A model generated the notes under the pieces. That model had not been told where the DNA came from. It saw only the letters and a program-made list of their open reading frames with translations, and did not search any database. The translations under genes were made by a program, and so were the position numbers. This document shows, one piece after another, positions 54,355 to 63,145 of a stretch of 64,000 bases of DNA. Each line of letters opens with the position of its first letter. Position 1 is the stretch's first letter. Source of the DNA: an uncultured Bacteroidales bacterium (GTDB lineage: Bacteria > Bacteroidota > Bacteroidia > Bacteroidales > P3). The stretch covers positions 1 to 64,000 of the forward strand of contig CAMVMX010000005.1 in assembly GCA_947168665.1 (NCBI GenBank). Reading direction: 5' to 3'.

Positions 54355-55449
54355 ATGAAACAGATAGTTTTTTTTGATGCCTGTTTGACTCGAGGTGGGG
54401 CAGAGAGGCAGGCCTCTCTGCTGATGAACATGTTAATAGAAAAAGGTTACCTTGTAACTCTTACTACTTTTGAAGATAGCGAGGATTGTTATCCTCTATC
54501 GGATAAGATAGTTCGGAAAAGGTTGGCTCTTAATAAACCAAGATTGGTGAAGATGTTGTCAATCTTTCATTATCTTCTTCACGTAAAAGCGGATGTGGTA
54601 TTCGCTTTTTCACAGAGGTTGAGTGTGTTAGCGATCCCACCACTATTGTTCCGTCCGAAGGTGAAATTGATTTCTGGAGAGAGAAATTGCACAGTAGTTC
54701 AAAAAATATGGGAGAAGATTTTGATAAAAACCCGTATTTACAAAAGATCTGATTTTATTGTATCTAACAGTTATGCCCAGGTCAGATATTTAAAAAATGA
54801 GATGCCGTCTATATCCAGTAAACTCAGAACGATTACCAACTATACTGATTTATCTAAATATGCCTTTCATCCGATGCCAAATAATGAGCATTTGCAGATT
54901 GGCTTATTTTGTCGTTATGAGTGGCAAAAGAACTTTCATGGGTTGGTAGAGGCTGTCCATCGACTTGAACTTACTGGCAATACTGTGAATTACCATATAG
55001 ACTGGTACGGTAGAAAGTCCTTTTCGAATCCGAAGCTGCAGACTTATTTCCAAGAAGGTGTTGATCTGATAAAGAAGTATGATCTTGAAGATAGGTTCAC
55101 TCTCCACGATAATACAGACAGGGTGGCAGATCTCATACCTCAATATGATGTTTTATGCCTTCCATCATTTCATGAGGGGTTCTCGAACTCTTTATCAGAG
55201 TATATCTGTTGTGGAAGACCTGTCTTGTGTAGTGATGTTAGTGATAATAGTATTATGGTTCATGATGGTGAAAATGGCTTTATTTTTAATCCCAACAACA
55301 TTGATGATATAACTAATGCTTTTATAAAATTTTTTGCTTTAAATAAAGCTCAGAGGGTGCGAATGGGAGAACGGAGCCGTGAAATTGCAGAAAAGCTTTT
55401 TGACGCAAATAGATTCATTAATGATTACATTGAAATAATAGAGGCATAA
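54355..55449 (+). CDS. family GT4 glycosyltransferase
   Basis: 364 residues. N-terminal FFDACLTRGGAERQASLLM is the GT-B acceptor-side loop. The C-terminal donor-binding domain has IGLFCRYEWQKNFHGLVEAV and the E-x7-E motif in HEGFSNSLSEYICCGRPVLC. Retaining transferase using a nucleotide sugar on a lipid-linked acceptor in the cytoplasm. Sits 2 nt after the ATP-grasp gene and 1 nt before the sulfatase-fold gene. Confidence 0.93.
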   Translation: MKQIVFFDACLTRGGAERQASLLMNMLIEKGYLVTLTTFEDSEDCYPLSDKIVRKRLALNKPRLVKMLSIFHYLLHVKADVVFAFSQRLSVLAIPPLLFRPKVKLISGERNCTVVQKIWEKILIKTRIYKRSDFIVSNSYAQVRYLKNEMPSISSKLRTITNYTDLSKYAFHPMPNNEHLQIGLFCRYEWQKNFHGLVEAVHRLELTGNTVNYHIDWYGRKSFSNPKLQTYFQEGVDLIKKYDLEDRFTLHDNTDRVADLIPQYDVLCLPSFHEGFSNSLSEYICCGRPVLCSDVSDNSIMVHDGENGFIFNPNNIDDITNAFIKFFALNKAQRVRMGERSREIAEKLFDANRFINDYIEIIEA

Positions 55450-55450
55450 T

Positions 55451-57277
55451 ATGAATAACGTCATAACTCTGATGCTTGATTCCGTTATTTGGGAATCAGT
55501 TGGAAAAAGTAGGTGTAAAGTCTCACCAACTCCTTTTTTGGATTCGTTAAAGAAAGAGAGTATTTGTCCTAGCAAAATGTTTTCTCATGGGCCGTATACT
55601 AATGCTGCTACTAGGAGTTTGTATACTGGCAGAAACACATTAGATGATTTTGGGTATTTCTTTCAGCTAAATACATCTCCCGTCACGGACTTCCAGGTGT
55701 TCCATGATGTGGGCTACGAAACTTATGCTATTACGTATCCGTATTATATAATCGGTCCGGGAATGCAAAAGCATATTGATCATTTTTATTATACCACAGG
55801 TTTTGAGTTTAATAGCGAATGGGGCGGGATTTATAAATACTATCATGATTTGATTGGTGATAGGCGTTTGACAAGCGAGGAATATGCTCTGTTGAAATGT
55901 CGTACTGATTTGTTATTCCAGTCGTGGCTAATCTTCTACAATGACTTATTGTCCAAGGACGAAGCCTCTGCGATGATAAGACAACAATTAGAGGGTGTTG
56001 ACTTGGTAAAAGATTTGTGTTTGCTGCAGAAGGAGTATGAACTGTTTAGAAATAGTAAAGAAAATTATATTGATGATTTGATAGAGCGGGGTCTGGATCA
56101 TGTCTTGCCGTCAATTAATCATATATTGATTGACAAGAGTATCAGTCGTGAATATTTGAATGGTATGCATCGTGCTCATAAAGGTTTTTTTTCAAAACTT
56201 GTTAAGAACAATATAAAAGCGAATATCTGCAAAAATGCACCGACGGCGAAGCGCTTCTATCTGGCATTCGAGAGATATTTTAAATATAATGATAAAGAAG
56301 CATTTCTGTTCTTAAGTAATTATTTAGGGAGTTTGACTTCTTTTCAATTAATGAAAAAGAGGTGGGGTACAGAGAAATGGCAGAATATGCCATCTGCAAG
56401 AACACAGCTCCAGTTCATTGCAGACGATATATTGAAAAATAGGGAATCTGATAAACCTTTCTACATCTCAATGCAGATAGAAGAGGCTCATAACAATATT
56501 GCGTTCTTTTCATATGACTGTCAAGATGATAACCAGATTGAGGAAGAAATTAGAGTTTTGAAGATGTATCTGGACGAATTGGGTGCGGACTTTAGAGGTA
56601 ATATTGTATACTATTTGGCGTTACGGTATATTGATTACGCTATTGAGGAATTCTGCAACAGATTGAAGTCATTAGGCTTGTGGGATAATACAACGTTGTT
56701 AATAACGGCAGACCATGGATCTTCATACACTTTTTATCCATTACATAGCAGAAGAGTGAATTGCTTTGATGAAGAGAGTTATCATATATACTCAATTATC
56801 AGACATCCAGGTCTCAAGGGTCGTGTTATTGACACTTATCAGAATTCTCGGGATATTTTACCGACCTTATTAGATGTTGTTGGAATAAAGCCGAGTCCTT
56901 ATTTCAAAGGACATTCAATGTTGGATGAAACAAGGCCATGTTTACCATACACATTGGGAGAATATATGGGGCCGGGGTGTCCAGATATGCACGCATCTAA
57001 ACCGATGTGGCTGAGAGCTCAAGATGAGAATTACCTCATTGGATATAAAGTAAGCGTTAATCAAGCTTTTGAGGACGGTGAACTGGCTGTCGTCTTTGAT
57101 TTAAAGAAAGATCCTAAAGCCTTGTATAATATCAATTTTGCGTTTGATCGAAAAAAGGTTGATTATTTGTTGGCTCCGATGAAAGCACGATTCCTCGAGA
57201 TAAAAAAAGATACAGAAATCTTTATGAACAAAATACGAAGATGGGATGGCAATTATGATGACTTAGTAAACAATTGA
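55451..57277 (+). CDS. cytosolic sulfatase-fold enzyme (alkaline phosphatase superfamily)
   Basis: 608 residues. Alkaline phosphatase-superfamily pattern: first metal site LMLDSVIWE (Asp10), nucleophile region GPYTNAATRSLYTGR (47-61), second metal site TADHGSSYTF, then HSRRVN. Sulfatases have C/S-x-P-S-R here. This protein has Thr residues (T50, T54), as in phosphoglycerol or phosphoethanolamine transferases, so formylglycine-dependent sulfatase activity is unlikely. A ~250-residue helical insert (about 130-380) separates the two halves. There is no signal peptide or membrane helix, so it seems cytoplasmic, which is odd for this family. Confidence 0.85.
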   Translation: MNNVITLMLDSVIWESVGKSRCKVSPTPFLDSLKKESICPSKMFSHGPYTNAATRSLYTGRNTLDDFGYFFQLNTSPVTDFQVFHDVGYETYAITYPYYIIGPGMQKHIDHFYYTTGFEFNSEWGGIYKYYHDLIGDRRLTSEEYALLKCRTDLLFQSWLIFYNDLLSKDEASAMIRQQLEGVDLVKDLCLLQKEYELFRNSKENYIDDLIERGLDHVLPSINHILIDKSISREYLNGMHRAHKGFFSKLVKNNIKANICKNAPTAKRFYLAFERYFKYNDKEAFLFLSNYLGSLTSFQLMKKRWGTEKWQNMPSARTQLQFIADDILKNRESDKPFYISMQIEEAHNNIAFFSYDCQDDNQIEEEIRVLKMYLDELGADFRGNIVYYLALRYIDYAIEEFCNRLKSLGLWDNTTLLITADHGSSYTFYPLHSRRVNCFDEESYHIYSIIRHPGLKGRVIDTYQNSRDILPTLLDVVGIKPSPYFKGHSMLDETRPCLPYTLGEYMGPGCPDMHASKPMWLRAQDENYLIGYKVSVNQAFEDGELAVVFDLKKDPKALYNINFAFDRKKVDYLLAPMKARFLEIKKDTEIFMNKIRRWDGNYDDLVNN

Positions 57278-57347
57278 TTTTGCGAGTTAAAAATGTGTTT
57301 TTGTCCAGAGAATAATAATTCAATTAAACATATAATAATCTAAATCT

Positions 57348-58322
57348 ATGGAATATAAGGAATTACGTTTTCCCGAGTACTCTCAATTCTTAGTGACAGG
57401 CGGTGCTGGTTTTATAGGTTCCAATCTCTGTGAGGCGATTTTAAAGATGGGTTACAAGGTGCGTTGTCTTGATGACTTGAGTACAGGCAAACAGGCTAAT
57501 GTCGATTTGTTCCTCGATAGCCCAAATTATGAGTTTATAAAAGGGGACATCAAAGACCTTGACACCTGTATGAAGGCTTGTGAGAGTGTGGACTATGTGC
57601 TGAATGAGGCGGCCTGGGGCAGTGTGCCTCGCTCGATAGAGATGCCACTATTCTACTGCGCCAACAACATCCTGGGAACGTTGAATATGATGGAGGCGGC
57701 CCGTCAGAACAAAGTAAAGACTTTTGTCTATGCGTCTTCTAGTTCTGTATATGGTGACGAGGTTCATCTTCCTAAGAAGGAAGGGATTGAGGGCAACCTC
57801 TTAAGCCCTTATGCCCTTAGTAAACGTGCCGATGAGGAATGGGCGAAGCAGTACACTAAGCACTACGGACTCAAGACTATAGGTCTCCGCTACTTCAACG
57901 TGTTCGGCCGCCGCCAAGATCCTCATGGGGCATACGCCGCTGTGATTCCCAAGTTCATCAAGCAGCTGTTGAACGACGAGCAGCCCACCATCAATGGCGA
58001 TGGCAAGCAGAGTCGTGACTTCACTTACATTGAGAATGTTATTGAGGCTAACTTGAAGGCTTGCTTAGCTCCCGATGAAGCCAGTGGTGAGGCGTTCAAT
58101 GTAGCCTACGGTGGTCGGGAGTATCTGATTGATATTTACTACGACCTGACCAAAGCACTTGGAAAGAACATAGAGCCTCATTTTGGCCCCGATCGTGTCG
58201 GGGATATTAAGCATAGCAATGCCGACATTAGCAAGGCAAAGCGGCTGCTGGGATATGACCCGCAGTATGACTTTACCCGTGGGCTGAATGAAGCAATAGA
58301 ATGGTATAGGGCTAATTTGTAA
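57348..58322 (+). CDS. UDP-N-acetylglucosamine 4-epimerase (WbpP/TviC type)
   Basis: 324 residues. Extended SDR with GGAGFIG (18-24), Tyr155/Lys159 in SPYALSKRADE, and AAWGSVPRSIEMP, close to the AALGSVPRS signature of UDP-HexNAc 4-epimerases. GC content is higher than in the preceding gene. Together with the next gene it forms the TviB/TviC-type pair that makes UDP-N-acetylgalactosaminuronate in Vi antigen synthesis. 70 nt gap upstream; 23 nt to the dehydrogenase. Confidence 0.9.
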   Translation: MEYKELRFPEYSQFLVTGGAGFIGSNLCEAILKMGYKVRCLDDLSTGKQANVDLFLDSPNYEFIKGDIKDLDTCMKACESVDYVLNEAAWGSVPRSIEMPLFYCANNILGTLNMMEAARQNKVKTFVYASSSSVYGDEVHLPKKEGIEGNLLSPYALSKRADEEWAKQYTKHYGLKTIGLRYFNVFGRRQDPHGAYAAVIPKFIKQLLNDEQPTINGDGKQSRDFTYIENVIEANLKACLAPDEASGEAFNVAYGGREYLIDIYYDLTKALGKNIEPHFGPDRVGDIKHSNADISKAKRLLGYDPQYDFTRGLNEAIEWYRANL

Positions 58323-58345
58323 TCAATTCAATAGTTAATAATACA

Positions 58346-59614
58346 ATGAAAGAGACAAAGATTTGTGTAATCGGACTCGGTTACGTTGGGCTACCGCTGG
58401 CACGCCTGTTTTCTACCAAGTACAAAACCATAGGGTTTGACATGAATCAGAAGCGTTGCGATGCACTGATGGCCGGTCACGATGCTACGCTGGAAGTGGC
58501 AGACGACATCCTTCAGAATGCTATCAAGAGTCATGGATTCATTTGCACTAGCGACATTGAGAAGATTAAGGACTGCAATTTTTATGTGGTCGCCGTTCCT
58601 ACCCCTGTGGATGCAGACAACAATCCCGACCTCACTCCGCTCATTGGTGCCAGCACCACTGTGGGTAAAGTCATTAGCAAAGGCGATGTAGTGGTGTATG
58701 AGAGTACTGTATATCCCGGCGTGACTGAAGACGAGTGTATCCCTGTTGTAGAGAAGGTGAGTGGCTTGAGAATGAATGTAGACTTTTTTGGTGGCTATAG
58801 CCCCGAGCGCATCAATCCGGGTGATAAGCAGCACACAGTTGAGCATATCAAGAAAGTGACTTCCGGTTCTACCCCTGAAATCGGTAAGTACATCAATGAA
58901 GTCTATGGCAACGTCATCACCGCAGGTACGCATCTTGCTCCGACCATCAAGGTGGCCGAAGCCGCCAAGGTCATTGAGAACAGCCAGCGAGATATAAACA
59001 TCGCATTTGTGAACGAACTCTCTAAGATATTCAATAAGATGGGAATAGACACACTAGATGTACTGGAAGCTGCCGGTACCAAATGGAATTTCTTACCATT
59101 CCGTCCTGGTCTTGTTGGTGGTCACTGCATCGGTGTTGATCCGTATTATTTGGCTCAATGTGCCCAGCGTCATGGTTACAATCCCGAGATTGTCCTTGCC
59201 GGTCGTCGCATGAATGATGGTATGGGCGAGTATGTGGCCACCGAGACCATTAAACTGATGCTGAAGAAAGGCATTCAGGTGCTTGACTCCAATATTATCA
59301 TCCTAGGTTTTACCTTCAAGGAGAACTGCCCCGATGTGCGCAACACTAAAGTTATTGATATTTACAAGGCACTCAAGGAGTACAGCATCAATATCACTGT
59401 ATATGACCCTTGGGCTAATCCTGCTATAGTAGAACACGAGTATGGTATCAAGGTGGTAAACGAATTGCCAACGGAAAAGTTTGATGCGGCTATCGCAGCA
59501 GTCGCTCACAAGAAGTTTGAAGGACTATATGTCCCTAAACTTCTGAGGGTGAATCACGTCATTTTTGATGTGAAGTGTACGCTTGATAGAAGCATTGTTG
59601 ATGGTAGACTTTAA
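58346..59614 (+). CDS. UDP-N-acetyl-hexosamine 6-dehydrogenase (WbpA/TviB type)
   Basis: 422 residues. GLGYVGLPLA (10-19), YESTVYPGVTEDECIPV, GGYSPERINPGD, Lys in KVAEAAKVIENSQRD, thioester Cys261 in GGHCIGVDPYYL. The SPERINPGD segment and GGHCIGVDP separate UDP-HexNAc dehydrogenases from the two UDP-glucose dehydrogenases upstream, which have GGYCLPKD. Product is a UDP-N-acetyl-hexosaminuronate, so the polymer is likely acidic. Confidence 0.93.
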   Translation: MKETKICVIGLGYVGLPLARLFSTKYKTIGFDMNQKRCDALMAGHDATLEVADDILQNAIKSHGFICTSDIEKIKDCNFYVVAVPTPVDADNNPDLTPLIGASTTVGKVISKGDVVVYESTVYPGVTEDECIPVVEKVSGLRMNVDFFGGYSPERINPGDKQHTVEHIKKVTSGSTPEIGKYINEVYGNVITAGTHLAPTIKVAEAAKVIENSQRDINIAFVNELSKIFNKMGIDTLDVLEAAGTKWNFLPFRPGLVGGHCIGVDPYYLAQCAQRHGYNPEIVLAGRRMNDGMGEYVATETIKLMLKKGIQVLDSNIIILGFTFKENCPDVRNTKVIDIYKALKEYSINITVYDPWANPAIVEHEYGIKVVNELPTEKFDAAIAAVAHKKFEGLYVPKLLRVNHVIFDVKCTLDRSIVDGRL

Positions 59615-59635
59615 TGATTATAATGAGTTATCCTT

Positions 59636-60715
59636 ATGATTAATTTCACGGTAGGCCCAGTACAATCTAGTGACGCTGTGCGGGCGATAGGAGCCGAGCA
59701 AGTACCATATTTCCGTACTGCGGAGTTCTCCGAACTTATGTTAGAGAATGAAAGACTTGTAAAGAAGTTTGCTCATAGTACAGATGATAGTAATGTGGTT
59801 TTTTTGACTTGTTCCGGTTCTGGTGGCATGGAAACAGCTATCATGAACTGTCTAACAAAAGAGGACAAAGCACTTGTTATTAATGGAGGTTCATTTGGTG
59901 AGCGTTTTGTGGAACTTTTGGAACTCCACGAGATTCCTTTCACTGAAATCAAGTTAAAACAAGGAAAGGCTTTAAAACCTGAGCAGTTATCTCCGTATGA
60001 AGGAAAGGGGTATACTGCGTTTCTTCTACAAAAACATGAAACTTCAACGGGTGTTCATTATGATATCAATATGGTGAGCGACTTTTGCAAACGCAATGGC
60101 TGCTTCTTGATTGTAGATACCATCAGCACATTCCTGTCAGACTCCTTTGATATGGCTGCATTAGATGTGGGTGTGATGATTACAGGAAGTCAGAAAGCGT
60201 TAGCCTGCCCTCCTGGAATCGCCGTGATGGTTCTTGCGCCATCTGCCTTGGAACGCATATGGAAAACGAAGTGTAGCTGTCAGTATTTTGATTTAAAGCT
60301 AGCCCTAAAAAACCAAGAGCGAGGACAAACACCCTGGACTCCAGCAGTTGGGGTTCTTCGACAAATTAATGTGCGATTAAAAGAGATTGATGAGTCGGGT
60401 GGAGATAAGGCCGAAGTTGAAAGAACAGCTCGACTTGCTCAATACTTTCGCAATAAACTAAAAGAATATAATCTACCCTTTGAGATTTTCAGTGAATCAT
60501 TGAGCAATGCTGTTACACCGTTGCATCCCACAACTCAATCTGCTTTTGAAATCTTTTTAAAAATCAAGGATGAGTATGGAATGTGGGTATGTCCTAATGG
60601 AGGTGATATGAAGAATACTGTTTTCCGAGTAGGGCATATTGGGTACCTCACTGAAAAAGACTATGATCAATTGATAGCAGCTTTTGTCGATTTAAGAGAT
60701 AAGCATTTTATATAA
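59636..60715 (+). CDS. class V PLP aminotransferase (PhnW / alanine-glyoxylate type)
   Basis: 359 residues. Begins INFTVGPVQSS, as in 2-aminoethylphosphonate:pyruvate and alanine:glyoxylate aminotransferases. It carries LTCSGSGGMETAIMN for phosphate binding, VDTISTFLSD with the pyridine-N Asp161, and the PLP Lys187 in GSQKALACPPG. Substrate is not clear. No PEP mutase or phosphonopyruvate decarboxylase gene is in the window, so an aminoethylphosphonate route is unproven. Amination of a small phospho-ketone that the cytidylyltransferase activates is an alternative. Confidence 0.88.
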   Translation: MINFTVGPVQSSDAVRAIGAEQVPYFRTAEFSELMLENERLVKKFAHSTDDSNVVFLTCSGSGGMETAIMNCLTKEDKALVINGGSFGERFVELLELHEIPFTEIKLKQGKALKPEQLSPYEGKGYTAFLLQKHETSTGVHYDINMVSDFCKRNGCFLIVDTISTFLSDSFDMAALDVGVMITGSQKALACPPGIAVMVLAPSALERIWKTKCSCQYFDLKLALKNQERGQTPWTPAVGVLRQINVRLKEIDESGGDKAEVERTARLAQYFRNKLKEYNLPFEIFSESLSNAVTPLHPTTQSAFEIFLKIKDEYGMWVCPNGGDMKNTVFRVGHIGYLTEKDYDQLIAAFVDLRDKHFI

Positions 60716-60719
60716 TCAT

Positions 60720-61775
60720 ATGACAATAGATAGAGACAAAACAACATTATGGCGTGGAATTGCTATCTTGGGAATAGTTGTCCATAACATATTAGTTGGC
60801 AATTTCGGATTCGTTGGCTGCAACGAGATGACTTTTAAAATAGCCAAGACAGAAGCTTTTTGGGGAAGTTTAACTCGTCCATCCATTATGCTATTGGGAG
60901 ATTTGTTTGCTTTTTGGGGGTGGATTGGAGTTCCTGTTTTCGTATTTATTTCTGGCTTTGGATTAGAAACAAAATACGGGAAAGGGTCTCTAAACTCATC
61001 AAGTTTTTTGGCAAGCAATTATCGGAAACTAATTACCTTATTACTACCAGCGGTGTTGTTATACTCTTTATTATTTTTGTTTTCGCGCGATTGGTTATCT
61101 TTGCTGAGCAGTGTTTTATCCCTGAGTCTTTTAGGGAATGTATGGTACATGGTACTTCCCCTAAATCCCTCAATATATTGGTACTTTGGGCTAACGTGGG
61201 AATTGTATCTGTTTTATTTAATTTTCAGATTAATACATAAAAGCCATACGTCAATGAATATTTGCATGCTGATTTGGTCATTGGTTGGGTTCTTGTTGAT
61301 GGCGATTGCTTATTGGGCATTTAAAGAATCTTCACAATCATTAGAGTGGTTGCGTAGGAATTTCATTGGATGGGTTCCGATTTTTTGTCTTGGAATATGG
61401 GTCGCTAACACTAAAAGAAATCTAAGGCTGCCAAGTAATTGGCTTTTGCTAGTATTAATGGCTTTAGTCCTTTTTGTCATCATTTGCATTGCAAGTTTTA
61501 ATTTCTATTCTTGGCTTTTTGTCCCTCTAATAGCTTTGCTCCTTTTATTAGTTTTAGGAGAGATTTTTTGCCTCATGAACCTTACAAAAAAACTTTTTGT
61601 CTGGATTGGAGGACTCTCGTCATACTTGTTCGTTGTTCACCCAATGGCAAGAGGAATTGCTCATAAAGTATTTGGTAATCATATTGTTTTAATGCTCTTT
61701 TCATATTTGCTACTCACTTTTGCTATGGCAATATGCTTTAAGTATGCGAAAGAAAAGATTTCACAAAGGATTTAA
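60720..61775 (+). CDS. membrane O-acyltransferase (acyltransferase 3 family)
   Basis: 351 residues, about 10 hydrophobic helices. Starts with TTLWRGIAILGIVVHNIL, the position where family members carry the conserved R and H of the first helix. FWGWIGVPVFVFISGFGLE is the conserved FFxxSGF-type segment. Transfers acyl (often acetyl) groups to sugars at the inner membrane. 4 nt after the aminotransferase and 2 nt before the bifunctional cytidylyltransferase. Confidence 0.88.
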   Translation: MTIDRDKTTLWRGIAILGIVVHNILVGNFGFVGCNEMTFKIAKTEAFWGSLTRPSIMLLGDLFAFWGWIGVPVFVFISGFGLETKYGKGSLNSSSFLASNYRKLITLLLPAVLLYSLLFLFSRDWLSLLSSVLSLSLLGNVWYMVLPLNPSIYWYFGLTWELYLFYLIFRLIHKSHTSMNICMLIWSLVGFLLMAIAYWAFKESSQSLEWLRRNFIGWVPIFCLGIWVANTKRNLRLPSNWLLLVLMALVLFVIICIASFNFYSWLFVPLIALLLLLVLGEIFCLMNLTKKLFVWIGGLSSYLFVVHPMARGIAHKVFGNHIVLMLFSYLLLTFAMAICFKYAKEKISQRI

Positions 61776-61777
61776 TC

Positions 61778-63118
61778 ATGAAAAAGGTTATTACTTATGG
61801 TACATACGATTTGTTTCATCGAGGGCATTACAATCTTTTGAAAAGAGCAAAGGCTCTGGGAGATTACTTGATAGTAGGTGTCACCACAGACAATTTTGAT
61901 CTGGAACGGGGGAAGATGAACACTTGCAACAATGTGATGGAACGCATTGAGGCAGTGAAGGCCACAGGGCTTGCTGACCAAATAGTTATAGAGGAATATA
62001 GAGGCCAGAAGATTGATGATATTCAAAAGTATGGTGTTGATATCTTTGCTATTGGCTCTGACTGGGAAGGGTACTTCGACTATCTCAAGGAGTTCTGTGA
62101 AGTTGTTTATCTTCCTCGTACACAAGGAATATCATCCACACAACTTCGTCAGGAACGACAAACTGTCCAATTGGGTTTAATTGGTACGGGAAGTATCGCT
62201 AATCGTTTTGTTTCGGAGGCGGACAATGTGAATAGTGTGCAGATAACAGTTGCTTACAATCCTAACAGTGTCGAGAACCGTTTTTTTTGTGAGGAGCACG
62301 GCATCGTTTTGGCGGCTCAGAGCCTTGATGAATTATATAAAGAGTGCAATGCGGTTTATATTGCTTCTCCCCATTATACTCATTATGAATATGTCAAGTC
62401 GGCATTATTGACAGGTAAGCACGTGTTGTGTGAGACCCCTTTCGTCTTTTCAAAGTCACAGGCGGAAGAGTTATACCAAATAGCCGAGGACATGAATGTA
62501 GTGTTGATGGTGGCTCTAAAAACTGCTTTTACTCCAGCTTTTGGTCATCTGTTTTCCTTGCTAAAATCTCGTGTGATTGGTGATATTGTAGAAGTGAACG
62601 CTTCAGTGACAACGTTGACGGATGAAAGCTCTGAAAAGTTGGACAGTAAACTGTTCGGTGGTAGTATGAGCGAGAATGCATGTTTCCCACTTCTTCCAAT
62701 TTTCAAGTTTCTTGGAATGGATTTTCGCAATGTAAACTTCTATAGCAAGATGAAAAACGATGTGGATATGTACACTAAGGCGGTGTTCCGCTATGATCAT
62801 GCTGTAGCTTCTTTCCAGGTCGGCCTTGGTGTGAAGACCGAAGGCTCTATGACTATAGCAGGAACAAAAGGATATGTTTATGTACCGGCACCTTGGTGGA
62901 AGACTGATTATTTTGAAGTAAGATACGAAGACCAAAACCAAAACAAGAAGTACTTTTATCCGTTTGTAGGCGAAGGCCTACGCTATGAGATAAAAGATTT
63001 TGTTGCTTCGGTTCTGTCAAATGGCTCACGTTTTAGCAAGATATCAAAGAATGAAAACATTAAGATGGCTGAGGTTCAAGAGCAGTATCTCAAAGGCGTT
63101 AATCTATTCCAGCTATAA
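61778..63118 (+). CDS. TagD-type cytidylyltransferase fused to Gfo/Idh/MocA oxidoreductase
   Basis: 446 residues. Domain 1 (1-124) is a glycerol-3-phosphate-type cytidylyltransferase: GTYDLFHRGHYNLLKRAK with HRGH at 14-17, and the closing ISSTQLR (118-124). Domain 2 (about 130-446) is a Gfo/Idh/MocA NAD(P) oxidoreductase: GLIGTGSIANRF (133-144), SPHYTHYEYVKSALLTGKHV, CETPF in place of the usual CEKP, and AGTKGYVYVPAP. A single protein could thus reduce (or oxidise) and CTP-activate a small polyol phosphate, like TarJ plus TarI or TagD in teichoic acid synthesis; this is inference. Confidence 0.9.
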   Translation: MKKVITYGTYDLFHRGHYNLLKRAKALGDYLIVGVTTDNFDLERGKMNTCNNVMERIEAVKATGLADQIVIEEYRGQKIDDIQKYGVDIFAIGSDWEGYFDYLKEFCEVVYLPRTQGISSTQLRQERQTVQLGLIGTGSIANRFVSEADNVNSVQITVAYNPNSVENRFFCEEHGIVLAAQSLDELYKECNAVYIASPHYTHYEYVKSALLTGKHVLCETPFVFSKSQAEELYQIAEDMNVVLMVALKTAFTPAFGHLFSLLKSRVIGDIVEVNASVTTLTDESSEKLDSKLFGGSMSENACFPLLPIFKFLGMDFRNVNFYSKMKNDVDMYTKAVFRYDHAVASFQVGLGVKTEGSMTIAGTKGYVYVPAPWWKTDYFEVRYEDQNQNKKYFYPFVGEGLRYEIKDFVASVLSNGSRFSKISKNENIKMAEVQEQYLKGVNLFQL

Positions 63119-63145
63119 GTTACGAAAGAAAAAGTCTTTACCAAA

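Noticed and set aside
55451..57277. Calling the sulfatase-fold gene a sulfatase
   Set aside because: The C/S-x-P-S-R formylglycine motif is absent; Thr residues occupy that region.
59636..60715. Calling the aminotransferase PhnW with an aminoethylphosphonate pathway
   Set aside because: No PEP mutase or phosphonopyruvate decarboxylase is present in the window, so only the enzyme class is supported.
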